A stretch of DNA of 8,527 bases from Spirochaetaceae bacterium (GTDB taxonomy: Bacteria; Spirochaetota; Spirochaetia; DSM-27196; SLAA01): NCBI GenBank assembly GCA_003564775.1, contig PXEI01000285.1, positions 1-8,527 of the forward strand. Reading direction: 5' to 3'. The translations under genes and the position numbers were made by a program. Position 1 is the stretch's first letter. Each line of letters starts with the position of its first letter. Shown piece by piece: positions 1 through 6,032 of this stretch. The notes beneath the pieces were generated by a model, which was given only the letters and a program-made list of their open reading frames with translations, did no database searches and was not told the origin of the DNA.

Positions 1-105
1 AAGCACCTCTGCTACCAGACGGTGAATAACCCCATGGGTACAACCTGGACAGAAGTGGAACTCCTTCTCGGTCAGGCCCTTGGTACGTTCAAAGACTACC
101 GGCAT
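1..105 (-). CDS. vorA: 2-oxoacid:ferredoxin oxidoreductase, TPP-binding beta subunit (N-terminal fragment)
   Basis: Only the first 35 codons are present; the gene continues past the left edge. The start ATG (105-103) shares its A with the TAA stop of vorB, and an AGGAGGTG Shine-Dalgarno site lies 5 nt upstream inside the end of vorB, so the two are translationally coupled. The peptide begins MPVVFERTKGLTEKEFHF and then has CPGCTHG at residues 19-25 followed by VIHRLVAEVL. The CPGCxHG motif is typical of the N-terminus of the TPP-binding subunit of 2-oxoacid:acceptor oxidoreductases (VorA/KorB/PorB families), where the cysteines help bind a [4Fe-4S] cluster. Its role would be decarboxylation of the 2-oxoacid on TPP, with electrons passing to ferredoxin. 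The substrate class (branched chain) is inferred from the VorB-type partner and the neighbouring buk. A gamma subunit gene is expected further downstream, outside the window. Confidence 0.88.
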   Translation of the reverse strand, partial: MPVVFERTKGLTEKEFHFCPGCTHGVIHRLVAEVL

Positions 106-1178
106 TACTTCACCTCCTTAAGCATTTCCAGACAAGCTTCAATCACCTCGTGTTGCGAGGGCACCATACCGCCTGAACGCCCAAAGAAACCCACAGGAAA
201 CCGGCCGTTAAGGGCAAGCCGTACGTCGTCCACCATCTGCCCACAGCTCATCTCTACCGACATCACACCACGCACCGTATCCGGCAGCTCGCTGAACGCG
301 GCCACCGGAAATGGCCAAAGGGTAATTGGTCGAATCAGACCCGCTTTCACACCTCGTTCACGCAACTCATCAACCACGTTGCGTACAATTCGTGCTGATG
401 TTCCATAGGCCACAAAGACGAACTCCGCGTCGTCGGTCCTATAGCTTTCGGAACGCGCCTCGTTCTCACGCATAAGCCGAAACTTGGCTTGCAGATGTTC
501 GTTATGCTTTTCCAGATCAGCCGGTTGCAGGTGCAGCGAGTTAATGATGTTTGGCGCGCGTACGCCGCCGGTGCCAGTGGTTGCCCAGTCCTTGGGCTGG
601 AGTTCACGTTTGGGAGTATCACGAAACACAACCGGTTCCATCATCTGGCCAATCATGCCGTCGCCTAGAATCATGACCGGGTTGCGGTAGTAGTCGGCTA
701 TCTCAAAGGCCTCGGCGGTGAGGTCGGCCGCCTCCTGGATGTTGGCCGGTGCAAACACAATAAAGCTGTAGTCGCCGTTGCCACCGCCGCGGGTGGACTG
801 GTAGTAGTCGGACTGGGCCGGTTGAATGCCGCCGAGGCCGGGCCCACCACGCGAAATATTCACAATAACGCAGGGAACCTCACTGCCAACAATGTAGCTT
901 ATTCCTTCCTGCTTCAGCGCGATTCCGGGTGAGGAGCTGGAGGTCATAACCCGCGCCCCCGCGCCAGCCGCTCCGTACACCATGTTGATGGCGGCGACCT
1001 CGCTCTCGGCCTGGAGGAAGACGCCCCCTACCTTCGGCATCTCGCGTGACATGTACTCAGGGATCTCGTTCTGCGGCGTTATTGGGTACCCAAAGAAGTA
1101 CCTGCACCCACCGTGGATTGCAGCCTGCGCGATTGCTTCGTTGCCCTTCATCAATACCTTGTTCATGGTTTTACTCAT
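105..1178 (-). CDS. vorB: 2-oxoacid:ferredoxin oxidoreductase alpha subunit, VorB family (2-oxoisovalerate type)
   Basis: This 357-residue protein is the alpha subunit of an oxygen-sensitive cytoplasmic enzyme that converts a 2-oxoacid, CoA and oxidised ferredoxin to acyl-CoA, CO2 and reduced ferredoxin. Family motifs include YPITPQNEIPE (31-41), AESEVAAINM (57-66), the loop MTSSSSPGIALKQEG (78-92), ISRGGPGLGGIQPAQSD (108-124) and GDGMIGQMMEP (172-182). A C-terminal domain starts near residue 250 (VAYGTSAR, 257-264). The length is normal for VorB. I chose the ATG at 1178 because a GAGGAG site (1185-1190) lies 6 nt upstream and the protein then starts at the conserved KVLMKGNEAIA region; an in-frame extension upstream would run into the ferredoxin gene. 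The start is 10 nt after the ferredoxin stop, and the 3' end overlaps vorA by 1 nt. Substrate preference for branched-chain 2-oxoacids is inferred from family resemblance and from buk; related enzymes act on 2-oxoglutarate or pyruvate, so this is not certain. Confidence 0.9.
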   Translation of the reverse strand: MSKTMNKVLMKGNEAIAQAAIHGGCRYFFGYPITPQNEIPEYMSREMPKVGGVFLQAESEVAAINMVYGAAGAGARVMTSSSSPGIALKQEGISYIVGSEVPCVIVNISRGGPGLGGIQPAQSDYYQSTRGGGNGDYSFIVFAPANIQEAADLTAEAFEIADYYRNPVMILGDGMIGQMMEPVVFRDTPKRELQPKDWATTGTGGVRAPNIINSLHLQPADLEKHNEHLQAKFRLMRENEARSESYRTDDAEFVFVAYGTSARIVRNVVDELRERGVKAGLIRPITLWPFPVAAFSELPDTVRGVMSVEMSCGQMVDDVRLALNGRFPVGFFGRSGGMVPSQHEVIEACLEMLKEVK

Positions 1179-1188
1179 TGGGTACTCC

Positions 1189-1419
1189 TCAAGCCACCCG
1201 TTCAACCCGGATCACGAGATCCGGGCATATGAGAGCGCAATTTCCGCAGGCAATACACTTGTCCATGTCGGACGCGGTCACGGTCGCTGGGTGATACCCC
1301 CGTTGGTTAATGTGCTGAGTGTCGATACTCACGATATCCACCGGACAAACGGTGGTGCACAACTCGCACCCCTTGCAGCGGTCTATGTCAAAAGAAACCT
1401 GTCCTCTAGTTCGTGCCAT
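1189..1419 (-). CDS. 2x[4Fe-4S] ferredoxin-type delta subunit of the 2-oxoacid oxidoreductase
   Basis: This 76-residue protein has two classic cluster-binding motifs. The first is CKGCELCTTVCP (Cys 15, 18, 21, 25) and the second is CIACGNCALICP (Cys 55, 58, 61, 65). It would carry electrons from the TPP site of the VorAB enzyme to external ferredoxin. In this family the subunit is often called VorD, KorD or PorD. The ATG at 1419 has an AAGGAG site (1427-1432) 7 nt upstream. The gene starts inside the 3' end of the P-loop ATPase gene (14-nt overlap) and ends 10 nt before vorB, so it is in the middle of the operon. Placement immediately before vorB is common for this subunit. It could in principle act as a free ferredoxin, but the context favours a subunit. 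Confidence 0.9.
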   Translation of the reverse strand: MARTRGQVSFDIDRCKGCELCTTVCPVDIVSIDTQHINQRGYHPATVTASDMDKCIACGNCALICPDLVIRVERVA

Positions 1420-2167
1420 GCCCTAACTCCTTTCCTGCGAACATCCAGTTGTCCCGCAGGTGCATTGCAACTCCAACTCGTTCTCCCTGAATCTCTTCCG
1501 GAAGGCTGAGCACAAGGTGCTCACGTGCGCCGACAAAGCGCACCGGCAGTCCGGTACGCTGGCCAACCTCAATGCAAAGATCATTCCCTAACTGAATGTG
1601 CTCAACTGTCGTGTATTCAAGAAGGTGGGTCGTGTTTATCAGGCCTGTTACCGCCAAGCCCGATGCGGCCTCAATCCCCTGAATTTGAGCCACGAGCGCG
1701 TCAGCGCTCTGGGTAGCAGGTCGCATGGCGTTCACCACACACAACACCTCGGTTTCGGCGGCCGGAATAAGCCGACGAAAGCTGCGTAGCAGGCGCGCAC
1801 CAACCGGATCACCCCCGACATCAATAACAGTGTGCACGGCCGGATCTGCAAGTGGCCCATACAACTCGGCCGATACGGCTGGCAGGTCTATCCCCTCGTC
1901 CACCGCCAGATTATTGCCGACAACGTGAATGCCCTGAGCCTCCAGAAGCCCACGCCGCTCACGTGAACGAAAGTACGGATTCACTACATCGATATCGCAG
2001 AGCGCAAGTTCTGCTCCCTGGGCCCGCATCTTCAAGGCAAAGTTCAGCGCAAACTCACTTTTCCCGCTGCCATAGTGGCCGGTGATTATCCATACTCTGG
2101 TGCCCACAGCTCCGGTGCTGTCTCCGGAGGCGCAATCTCCTCCGGTGCCGGTTCCTGCGCCGATCAC
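1406..2167 (-). CDS. Uncharacterised P-loop ATPase encoded in the VOR operon
   Basis: The 253-residue product has a clear Walker A motif, GHYGSGKS (30-37), after a hydrophobic strand (VWIIT, 25-29). It then has CDIDVVNPYFRSR (57-69), a Walker B-like VIDVGGDPVGARLL (114-127), NAMRP (146-150) and GLINTTHLLEYTT (175-187). The pattern resembles the SIMIBI/MinD-like group of deviant P-loop ATPases, although the lysine of a deviant Walker A is absent. I recall similar proteins beside vor genes in anaerobes, annotated only as ATP-binding protein; no function is known to me. Maturation or metal-cluster insertion for the oxidoreductase is a guess from context. The start is GTG at 2167, forming a GTGA overlap with the buk stop, with GGAGGG (2174-2179) 6 nt upstream. 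Residues 1-24 are a Gly/Ser/Thr-rich extension before the P-loop fold, so a shorter product starting near GTG codon 21 is possible but lacks a well-spaced ribosome site. Confidence 0.8.
   Translation of the reverse strand: MIGAGTGTGGDCASGDSTGAVGTRVWIITGHYGSGKSEFALNFALKMRAQGAELALCDIDVVNPYFRSRERRGLLEAQGIHVVGNNLAVDEGIDLPAVSAELYGPLADPAVHTVIDVGGDPVGARLLRSFRRLIPAAETEVLCVVNAMRPATQSADALVAQIQGIEAASGLAVTGLINTTHLLEYTTVEHIQLGNDLCIEVGQRTGLPVRFVGAREHLVLSLPEEIQGERVGVAMHLRDNWMFAGKELGHGTN
2124..2145 (-). other. Strong mRNA hairpin at the 5' end of the P-loop ATPase gene
   Basis: The arms CCGGAGG and CCTCCGG (7 bp, perfect) enclose an 8-nt loop. The hairpin lies about 20 nt after the start codon of the ATPase gene and just past the buk stop. 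No run of T follows, so it is not an intrinsic terminator. It could stall RNA processing between buk and the downstream genes or simply reflect the repeated CCGGAG motif encoding the Gly-rich N-terminus. The structure is seen directly; any role is inference. Confidence 0.45.
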
Positions 2168-3261
2168 AAGGCACCCTCCAAAGCATCCAGATAGCTACGG
2201 GCGGTCTCGCTCCCGCTCAGCACGCGGCAGGCCCCCTCGGCCAGCGCTGTCATCTCGTACTCACCGGGAAAGAAATGCACCGGCGCCAGAAACGCTACGC
2301 GTTTCTCTATCCAGCTGCAGACGCGCCGATCATGAGCAAGCCCACCGGTAATGAGAACGGCGTCGACCACTCCCTCAAGCACCGCAGCCATAGCCCCAAC
2401 TTCCTTGGCAACCTGGTAGGCCATGGCTTCGTAGACCTCGGCCGCGCCGCGGTCACCAGCATCTATTCGTGCGCTCACATCGCGCCCGTCGTTCGTCCCC
2501 AGATACGCAACCAGGCCACCGTTGCCCTTTATTCGACGGGATATCTGAGCCTGTGTCATTCCGGACCCAAAGCAGAGTTTCACAATCTTCAAGGCAGCAA
2601 GCCCGCCGCTGCGCTCCGGACTAAAGGGCCCTTCACCGTTAAGCCCGTCGTTTACGTCTATGACCCTTCCAAAGCGGTGTGCGGCAACAGTTATACCTCC
2701 GCCGAGGTGAGCAACCACAAAACGGCAGTCGTCATAGGTCTTGCCTAAAGTCTCTGCAGCTCTGCGCGCAACCGCCTTCTGGTTGAGGGCGTGAAAAATG
2801 CTTGTTCGTGGGAGCTCCGGAATGCCAGAGTAGCGAGCCAAGGGCTCAAGTTCGTCCACAACCACCGGGTCTACAATAAAACTGGGAATGCCAAGCGGAT
2901 CGGCAATGCTCCGGGCAATGAGCCCGCCAAGGTTGGAGGCATGCTCACCCAGCACCCCCTGGTGCAGATCCTCAAGCATCCGGTCACATACACGATAGGT
3001 TCCGCCCGGAACCGGATGAGTAAGTCCGCCGCGTCCTACAACCGCATGCAGTCCGTCAAGCCCATATCCGGCACTCGACACGGCAGTAAGCACCTGCGTC
3101 TTCCGTAGCGAAAGCTGCTCGCCAATATGCTCATACTGGGCAAGTTCCTCGTGAGGATGGTTCACGGTTGTCTCCAACAAGGCTGCTCCATCGCTAAAAA
3201 GCGCAACCTTGGTCGAGGTAGAACCGGGATTAATAGCAAGTACCTGCAACTGTTCACTCAT
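2164..3261 (-). CDS. buk: Butyrate kinase / branched-chain fatty acid kinase
   Basis: This 365-residue member of the acetokinase (ASKHA) superfamily transfers phosphate from an acyl-phosphate (butyryl, isobutyryl or isovaleryl phosphate) to ADP, giving ATP and the free acid. Signatures are NPGSTSTK at the N-terminus (11-18), GRGGLTHPVPGGTY (76-89), FHALNQKAVARR (156-167), the phosphate-binding HLGGGIT (185-191) and LITGGLAHD (303-311). The length is normal for Buk and shorter than acetate kinase. I chose the ATG at 3261: a GAGGAG site (3273-3278) lies 11 nt upstream, while the in-frame GTG at 3273 would sit only 1 nt from it. The NPGST strand is then correctly near the N-terminus. The gene is first in the operon, directly behind a sigma-54 promoter, and its TGA overlaps the next start. 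With VOR downstream, isobutyryl-, isovaleryl- or 2-methylbutyryl-phosphate are likely substrates (inference). No phosphotransacylase gene is adjacent. Confidence 0.92.
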   Translation of the reverse strand: MSEQLQVLAINPGSTSTKVALFSDGAALLETTVNHPHEELAQYEHIGEQLSLRKTQVLTAVSSAGYGLDGLHAVVGRGGLTHPVPGGTYRVCDRMLEDLHQGVLGEHASNLGGLIARSIADPLGIPSFIVDPVVVDELEPLARYSGIPELPRTSIFHALNQKAVARRAAETLGKTYDDCRFVVAHLGGGITVAAHRFGRVIDVNDGLNGEGPFSPERSGGLAALKIVKLCFGSGMTQAQISRRIKGNGGLVAYLGTNDGRDVSARIDAGDRGAAEVYEAMAYQVAKEVGAMAAVLEGVVDAVLITGGLAHDRRVCSWIEKRVAFLAPVHFFPGEYEMTALAEGACRVLSGSETARSYLDALEGAL

Positions 3262-3290
3262 TGCCGAGCACACTCCTCGTACAGATCACA

Positions 3291-3306
3291 TGCATTTGGC
3301 GTGCCA
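3291..3306 (-). promoter_or_regulatory. Sigma-54 (-24/-12) promoter of the buk-vor operon
   Basis: Read on the minus strand the site is TGGCACG-CCAA-ATGCA, against the consensus TGGCACR-N4-TTGCW. Only the first base of the -12 box differs. The invariant GG (3305-3304) and GC (3293-3292) are exactly 10 nt apart as RpoN requires. The predicted start site is near 3280, giving a leader of about 19 nt that contains the GAGGAG site of buk. The sigma-54 activator gene immediately upstream makes the assignment strong. Confidence 0.88.
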
Positions 3307-3412
3307 GCTGCTGCTAAAGGGGAGAAGTAATACATAAAACACTACGATGGAAAGAGTTATGAAGCCTGAGCGTCCGAGGCACGGCCGGTTGTAAGGGTGA
3401 TATCTGGCAATA

Positions 3413-3473
3413 GCGCAAGATTATGCGCGCAAAAAATTGCGCAACCGCCAGTCATTCGCGCAAGTTTTTGCAC
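3413..3473. promoter_or_regulatory. Cluster of three GCGCAA-N4-TTGCGC dyads: likely enhancer sites for the sigma-54 activator
   Basis: Three 16-bp inverted repeats share one pattern. The central site (3427-3442) is perfect: GCGCAA-AAAA-TTGCGC. The second (3458-3473) is GCGCAA-GTTT-TTGCAC with one mismatch, and the third (3413-3428) is GCGCAA-GATT-ATGCGC with one mismatch. GCGCAA occurs four times exactly on the plus strand in 51 bp (3413, 3427, 3439, 3458). Centres lie about 140, 154 and 185 bp upstream of the predicted transcription start at 3280, a normal distance for enhancer-binding proteins. They sit between the stop of the activator gene and the promoter. Binding by the adjacent regulator is inference. 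Confidence 0.7.
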
Positions 3474-3486
3474 GGCTGCCCTTAAA

Positions 3487-5217
3487 CTACATCCGGTAAC
3501 GCTTGAGCTTGTACTGAAGACTACGGAGCGATATCCCCAGCTGCTCGGCACAACGGGTACGGCTTCCCCCGACAGATCGCAGTGTGCGGGCAATGTGAGC
3601 TGCCTCGGCTGTTGCCACAACGACCGCCAGCGGAGGAAGCTCGCCTTCCTCAACACACCCAACAGCCGGAAGCTCGTCGCAGTCTTCGGTTAGCTGCGGT
3701 AGGTGCACCTCGGAAATCACTGACTCATAGAGACTCAGGCTAATAATGGCGCGCCGCAGTACGTTCTCAAGCTCGCGGATGTTCCCAGGCCAACGGTAAC
3801 GAGTGAGCCTTCGTCGAGCCGGTGGTGAGATTGCGGCTACCGCGCGCCCGTACTCCCGGTTGATTCGCGCAATGAGGTGGTCTATCAGAAGTGGTATGTC
3901 CTCCGGATGCTCGCGAAGCGGCGGGATCACAACCGGAATGACATTGAGTCGATAGTACAGATCTTCACGAAACGCGCCCTGGTGCACCGCTTCCAGCAGA
4001 TCAAAGTTGGTAGCCGCAATAACCCGCACGTCAATTGGCCGGTTCTTAGTGCCACCGACCCGCCGTACCTCTTGCTCCTGCAGAACACCTAAGAGTTTTG
4101 CCTGGGTATCAAGGCTCATAAGCCCAACTTCATCTAGAAAGATGGTGCCGTTGTCGGCCTCCTCAAACAACCCAATGCGACCGCCCTTACGGGCCCCGGT
4201 AAAGGCGCCATCCTCGTACCCAAAAAGCTCGCTCTCTAGAACTCCTTCGGTGAGCGATGCACAGTTGACCCGCACAAAGCGCCCGGCCGCACGGTCACTT
4301 GCGTTATGAATTGCGTGGGCAAACATCTCTTTGCCGGTGCCGCTTTCGCCACACAACAGGACCGTCGCTGGCGCCGAGGCCGCCACCCGAGCCTTCTCCA
4401 CCGCGTGGAGAAAGTTTGCCTGACGACCAACCAGGTCATCAAAGCTGTACCTGGCCTCAAGCTTGCGAATGATCTGCTGCGCCTGCCTCAACTCGCTTGT
4501 CAGGCGCCGAACCTCGGAGAGATCCTTCAACACCCCGACGCTACCCTTGACCTCGCCCTTCACAATGATCGGTGCAGCATCTACCAGGACATCCTTAGCA
4601 TGAGGGCCAACCCGCAGTCGTGCCCCGTGTATAGGCTGTTTGGTCGTAAGCACCCGCATGTGAATGCTCTCGCCCTCGGCAATATCCACGGTGCACGGCT
4701 GGCCAATTATCTGGTCGGCAGGTAGCCCCGTGACCTTGGTGTACGCCGGGTTTACCGATACGTGAACCCCGTGTTCGTCCACGACCGAGATGGCATCCTG
4801 CGTAGAGTGAAAAATGGCTTCCCACATAATGCGCATTTCGCGGAGGTTGGTGATCTCCTCGGCCAGCTCCACCATGCTCGTGACATCTCGAAAGACGGCA
4901 AAGGCTCCGATAATGGAGCCGTCTGAGTCCACAATCGGCATACGGCTGGTGACAATGTTGATCTCGCCGAGCGGGTGCTTCCAGTCGATCTCGGGCTCGC
5001 CGGATCGGAGCACCACCGGCAGACGGGTTGTTGGAATTACCTCGGCAACCGGTCGCCCTAAGACCTCATCGGCGCTCTTACGGGTAAGCCGCTCCGCCGT
5101 CTTGTTAAACAGCGTGATGCGGGAGTCTGCATCTACCGCGATAATTGCGTCGTGCGTAGAGTCAAAAATTATTTCAAGCTCTTTGAGCATGTTGGGTCGT
5201 AGTCTGGTCTTTGCCAC
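3487..5217 (-). CDS. Sigma-54-dependent transcriptional activator (PAS-PAS-AAA+-Fis HTH), likely regulator of the buk-vor operon
   Basis: The 576-residue protein has two PAS domains (about 12-110 and 130-235), a short helical linker (236-255), a sigma-54-interaction AAA+ domain (about 259-495) and a Fis-type helix-turn-helix (about 554-573). AAA+ motifs are Walker A GESGTGKE (290-297), the sigma-54-contacting GAFTGA (337-342), Walker B GTIFLDE (357-363), AATN (401-404) and WPGNIREL (476-483), all intact. There is no response-regulator receiver domain, so it probably senses a small molecule through PAS, as in the BkdR/RocR type of activator. The ligand is unknown; a branched-chain oxoacid or acyl derivative is a guess. 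The downstream intergenic region has a sigma-54 promoter and repeated dyads, so buk-vor is the likely target. The start is uncertain: GTG at 5217 and ATG at 5190 are in frame and neither has a good ribosome site; PAS1 is complete with both. Confidence 0.92.
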   Translation of the reverse strand: MAKTRLRPNMLKELEIIFDSTHDAIIAVDADSRITLFNKTAERLTRKSADEVLGRPVAEVIPTTRLPVVLRSGEPEIDWKHPLGEINIVTSRMPIVDSDGSIIGAFAVFRDVTSMVELAEEITNLREMRIMWEAIFHSTQDAISVVDEHGVHVSVNPAYTKVTGLPADQIIGQPCTVDIAEGESIHMRVLTTKQPIHGARLRVGPHAKDVLVDAAPIIVKGEVKGSVGVLKDLSEVRRLTSELRQAQQIIRKLEARYSFDDLVGRQANFLHAVEKARVAASAPATVLLCGESGTGKEMFAHAIHNASDRAAGRFVRVNCASLTEGVLESELFGYEDGAFTGARKGGRIGLFEEADNGTIFLDEVGLMSLDTQAKLLGVLQEQEVRRVGGTKNRPIDVRVIAATNFDLLEAVHQGAFREDLYYRLNVIPVVIPPLREHPEDIPLLIDHLIARINREYGRAVAAISPPARRRLTRYRWPGNIRELENVLRRAIISLSLYESVISEVHLPQLTEDCDELPAVGCVEEGELPPLAVVVATAEAAHIARTLRSVGGSRTRCAEQLGISLRSLQYKLKRYRM

Positions 5218-5250
5218 GGCCCAATTGTACCATATACCACCCCTTTCTGC

Positions 5251-5278
5251 GTTATACTGCCACTGAGTTGGTAAGCAA
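5251..5278 (-). promoter_or_regulatory. Possible housekeeping promoter of the sigma-54 activator gene
   Basis: On the minus strand TTGCTT (5273-5278) and TATAAC (5251-5256) are separated by 16 bp. The -10 is good and the -35 is weak. The predicted start near 5244 gives a leader of about 27-55 nt depending on the true start codon. On the plus strand, the overlapping TATACT (5253-5258) could be the -10 of the divergent transporter gene, although no good -35 is seen for it. The assignment is by consensus only. Confidence 0.35.
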
Positions 5279-5300
5279 ACCTCGTTAGGGCCAGGGAACT

Positions 5301-6023
5301 ATGTCGTCATTAATTGCAGTGGTGGTTATTTTTTTCATTGCGGAGTTCGTGCGTTCCTCGATTGGCTTTGGCAATGCGCTGGTGGCCATGCCGCTGCTGG
5401 TGCTGGTCATGGATCTGAGAGTTGCGACCCCGCTTGTCGCCCTGGTCAGCATGTCTGCAGGACTAGTCATTCTGGGTGGCAGCCTGCGCGATGTCCGCTT
5501 CTCGGACGCCTGGCGGCTCAACCTGGGGGCGCTCGTCGGCATTCCACTGGGGCTGTTCATACTCAATACTGTTCCGCAACGGCTTGGGGTAGGAATTGTT
5601 GCGCTGCTCATTATCGCGTACGCCGGTTACAGCCTGGCGCGGCCCAACCTGCCGCATCTGCGTGTGCAATGGCCCGCGTTTGGAATTGGCGCGATCGCCG
5701 GAATGGCGGGCGCCGCGTTCAATATCTCCGGGCCGCCGGTTGTGGTGTATGCCGGTTTGCGCCGCTGGTCGCCCAAGGACTTTCGTGCCACGCTGCAGTC
5801 CTTTTTTGTTCCCACCGGACTCCTTGTCATTGTTGGTCACGGTCTGAGCGGCTTGTGGACGGCCGAGATGCTCCGCCTGTTCCTGCTCAGTATGCCGGGG
5901 GTACTCGTTGCTATTCTGGTTGGACGGCGCGTCAACCGCCGTGTTCCGTACCAAAGCTTTCACCGGATCATTAACCTTTTTCTTATTGCAGTGGGAGTTT
6001 TCATGCTCGCCCGGTTATGGTAG
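5301..6023 (+). CDS. TSUP (TauE/SafE) family membrane transporter
   Basis: The 240-residue, very hydrophobic protein has about seven to eight predicted membrane segments (roughly 3-19, 24-37, 42-60, 73-90, 96-112, 125-150, 166-185, 190-208, 221-239). It has the two TSUP repeat motifs: GFGNALVAMPLL (22-33) in the first half and GAAFNISGPPVVVYA (137-151) in the second. Members of this family are thought to move sulfite, sulfoacetate, other organosulfonates or small organic anions, usually as exporters; the substrate cannot be read from sequence. The ATG at 5301 has a modest AGGGA close upstream. The gene is divergent from the activator gene (83 bp apart) and ends 9 nt before the sirtuin gene, so those two are probably co-transcribed. 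Export of an organic acid made by the buk-vor pathway, or of a sulfur compound linked to metZ, are both only guesses. Confidence 0.85.
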   Translation: MSSLIAVVVIFFIAEFVRSSIGFGNALVAMPLLVLVMDLRVATPLVALVSMSAGLVILGGSLRDVRFSDAWRLNLGALVGIPLGLFILNTVPQRLGVGIVALLIIAYAGYSLARPNLPHLRVQWPAFGIGAIAGMAGAAFNISGPPVVVYAGLRRWSPKDFRATLQSFFVPTGLLVIVGHGLSGLWTAEMLRLFLLSMPGVLVAILVGRRVNRRVPYQSFHRIINLFLIAVGVFMLARLW

Positions 6024-6032
6024 GAAAATGAT

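Noticed and set aside
3424..3443. Dyad near 3424-3443 as an intrinsic terminator of the activator gene
   Set aside because: There is no T-run after the stem on the minus strand, and the same dyad recurs twice nearby, which fits protein binding sites better.
5250..5264. TGGCAG...GCA on the minus strand upstream of the activator, resembling a sigma-54 site
   Set aside because: The GG and GC are 9 nt apart rather than 10, which RpoN does not tolerate; a sigma-70 reading fits better.
5463..5963. Long antisense reading frame within the transporter gene
   Set aside because: Its product is an Asn/Gln/Arg-rich composition typical of the antisense of a hydrophobic protein; the plus-strand frame has clear TSUP motifs.
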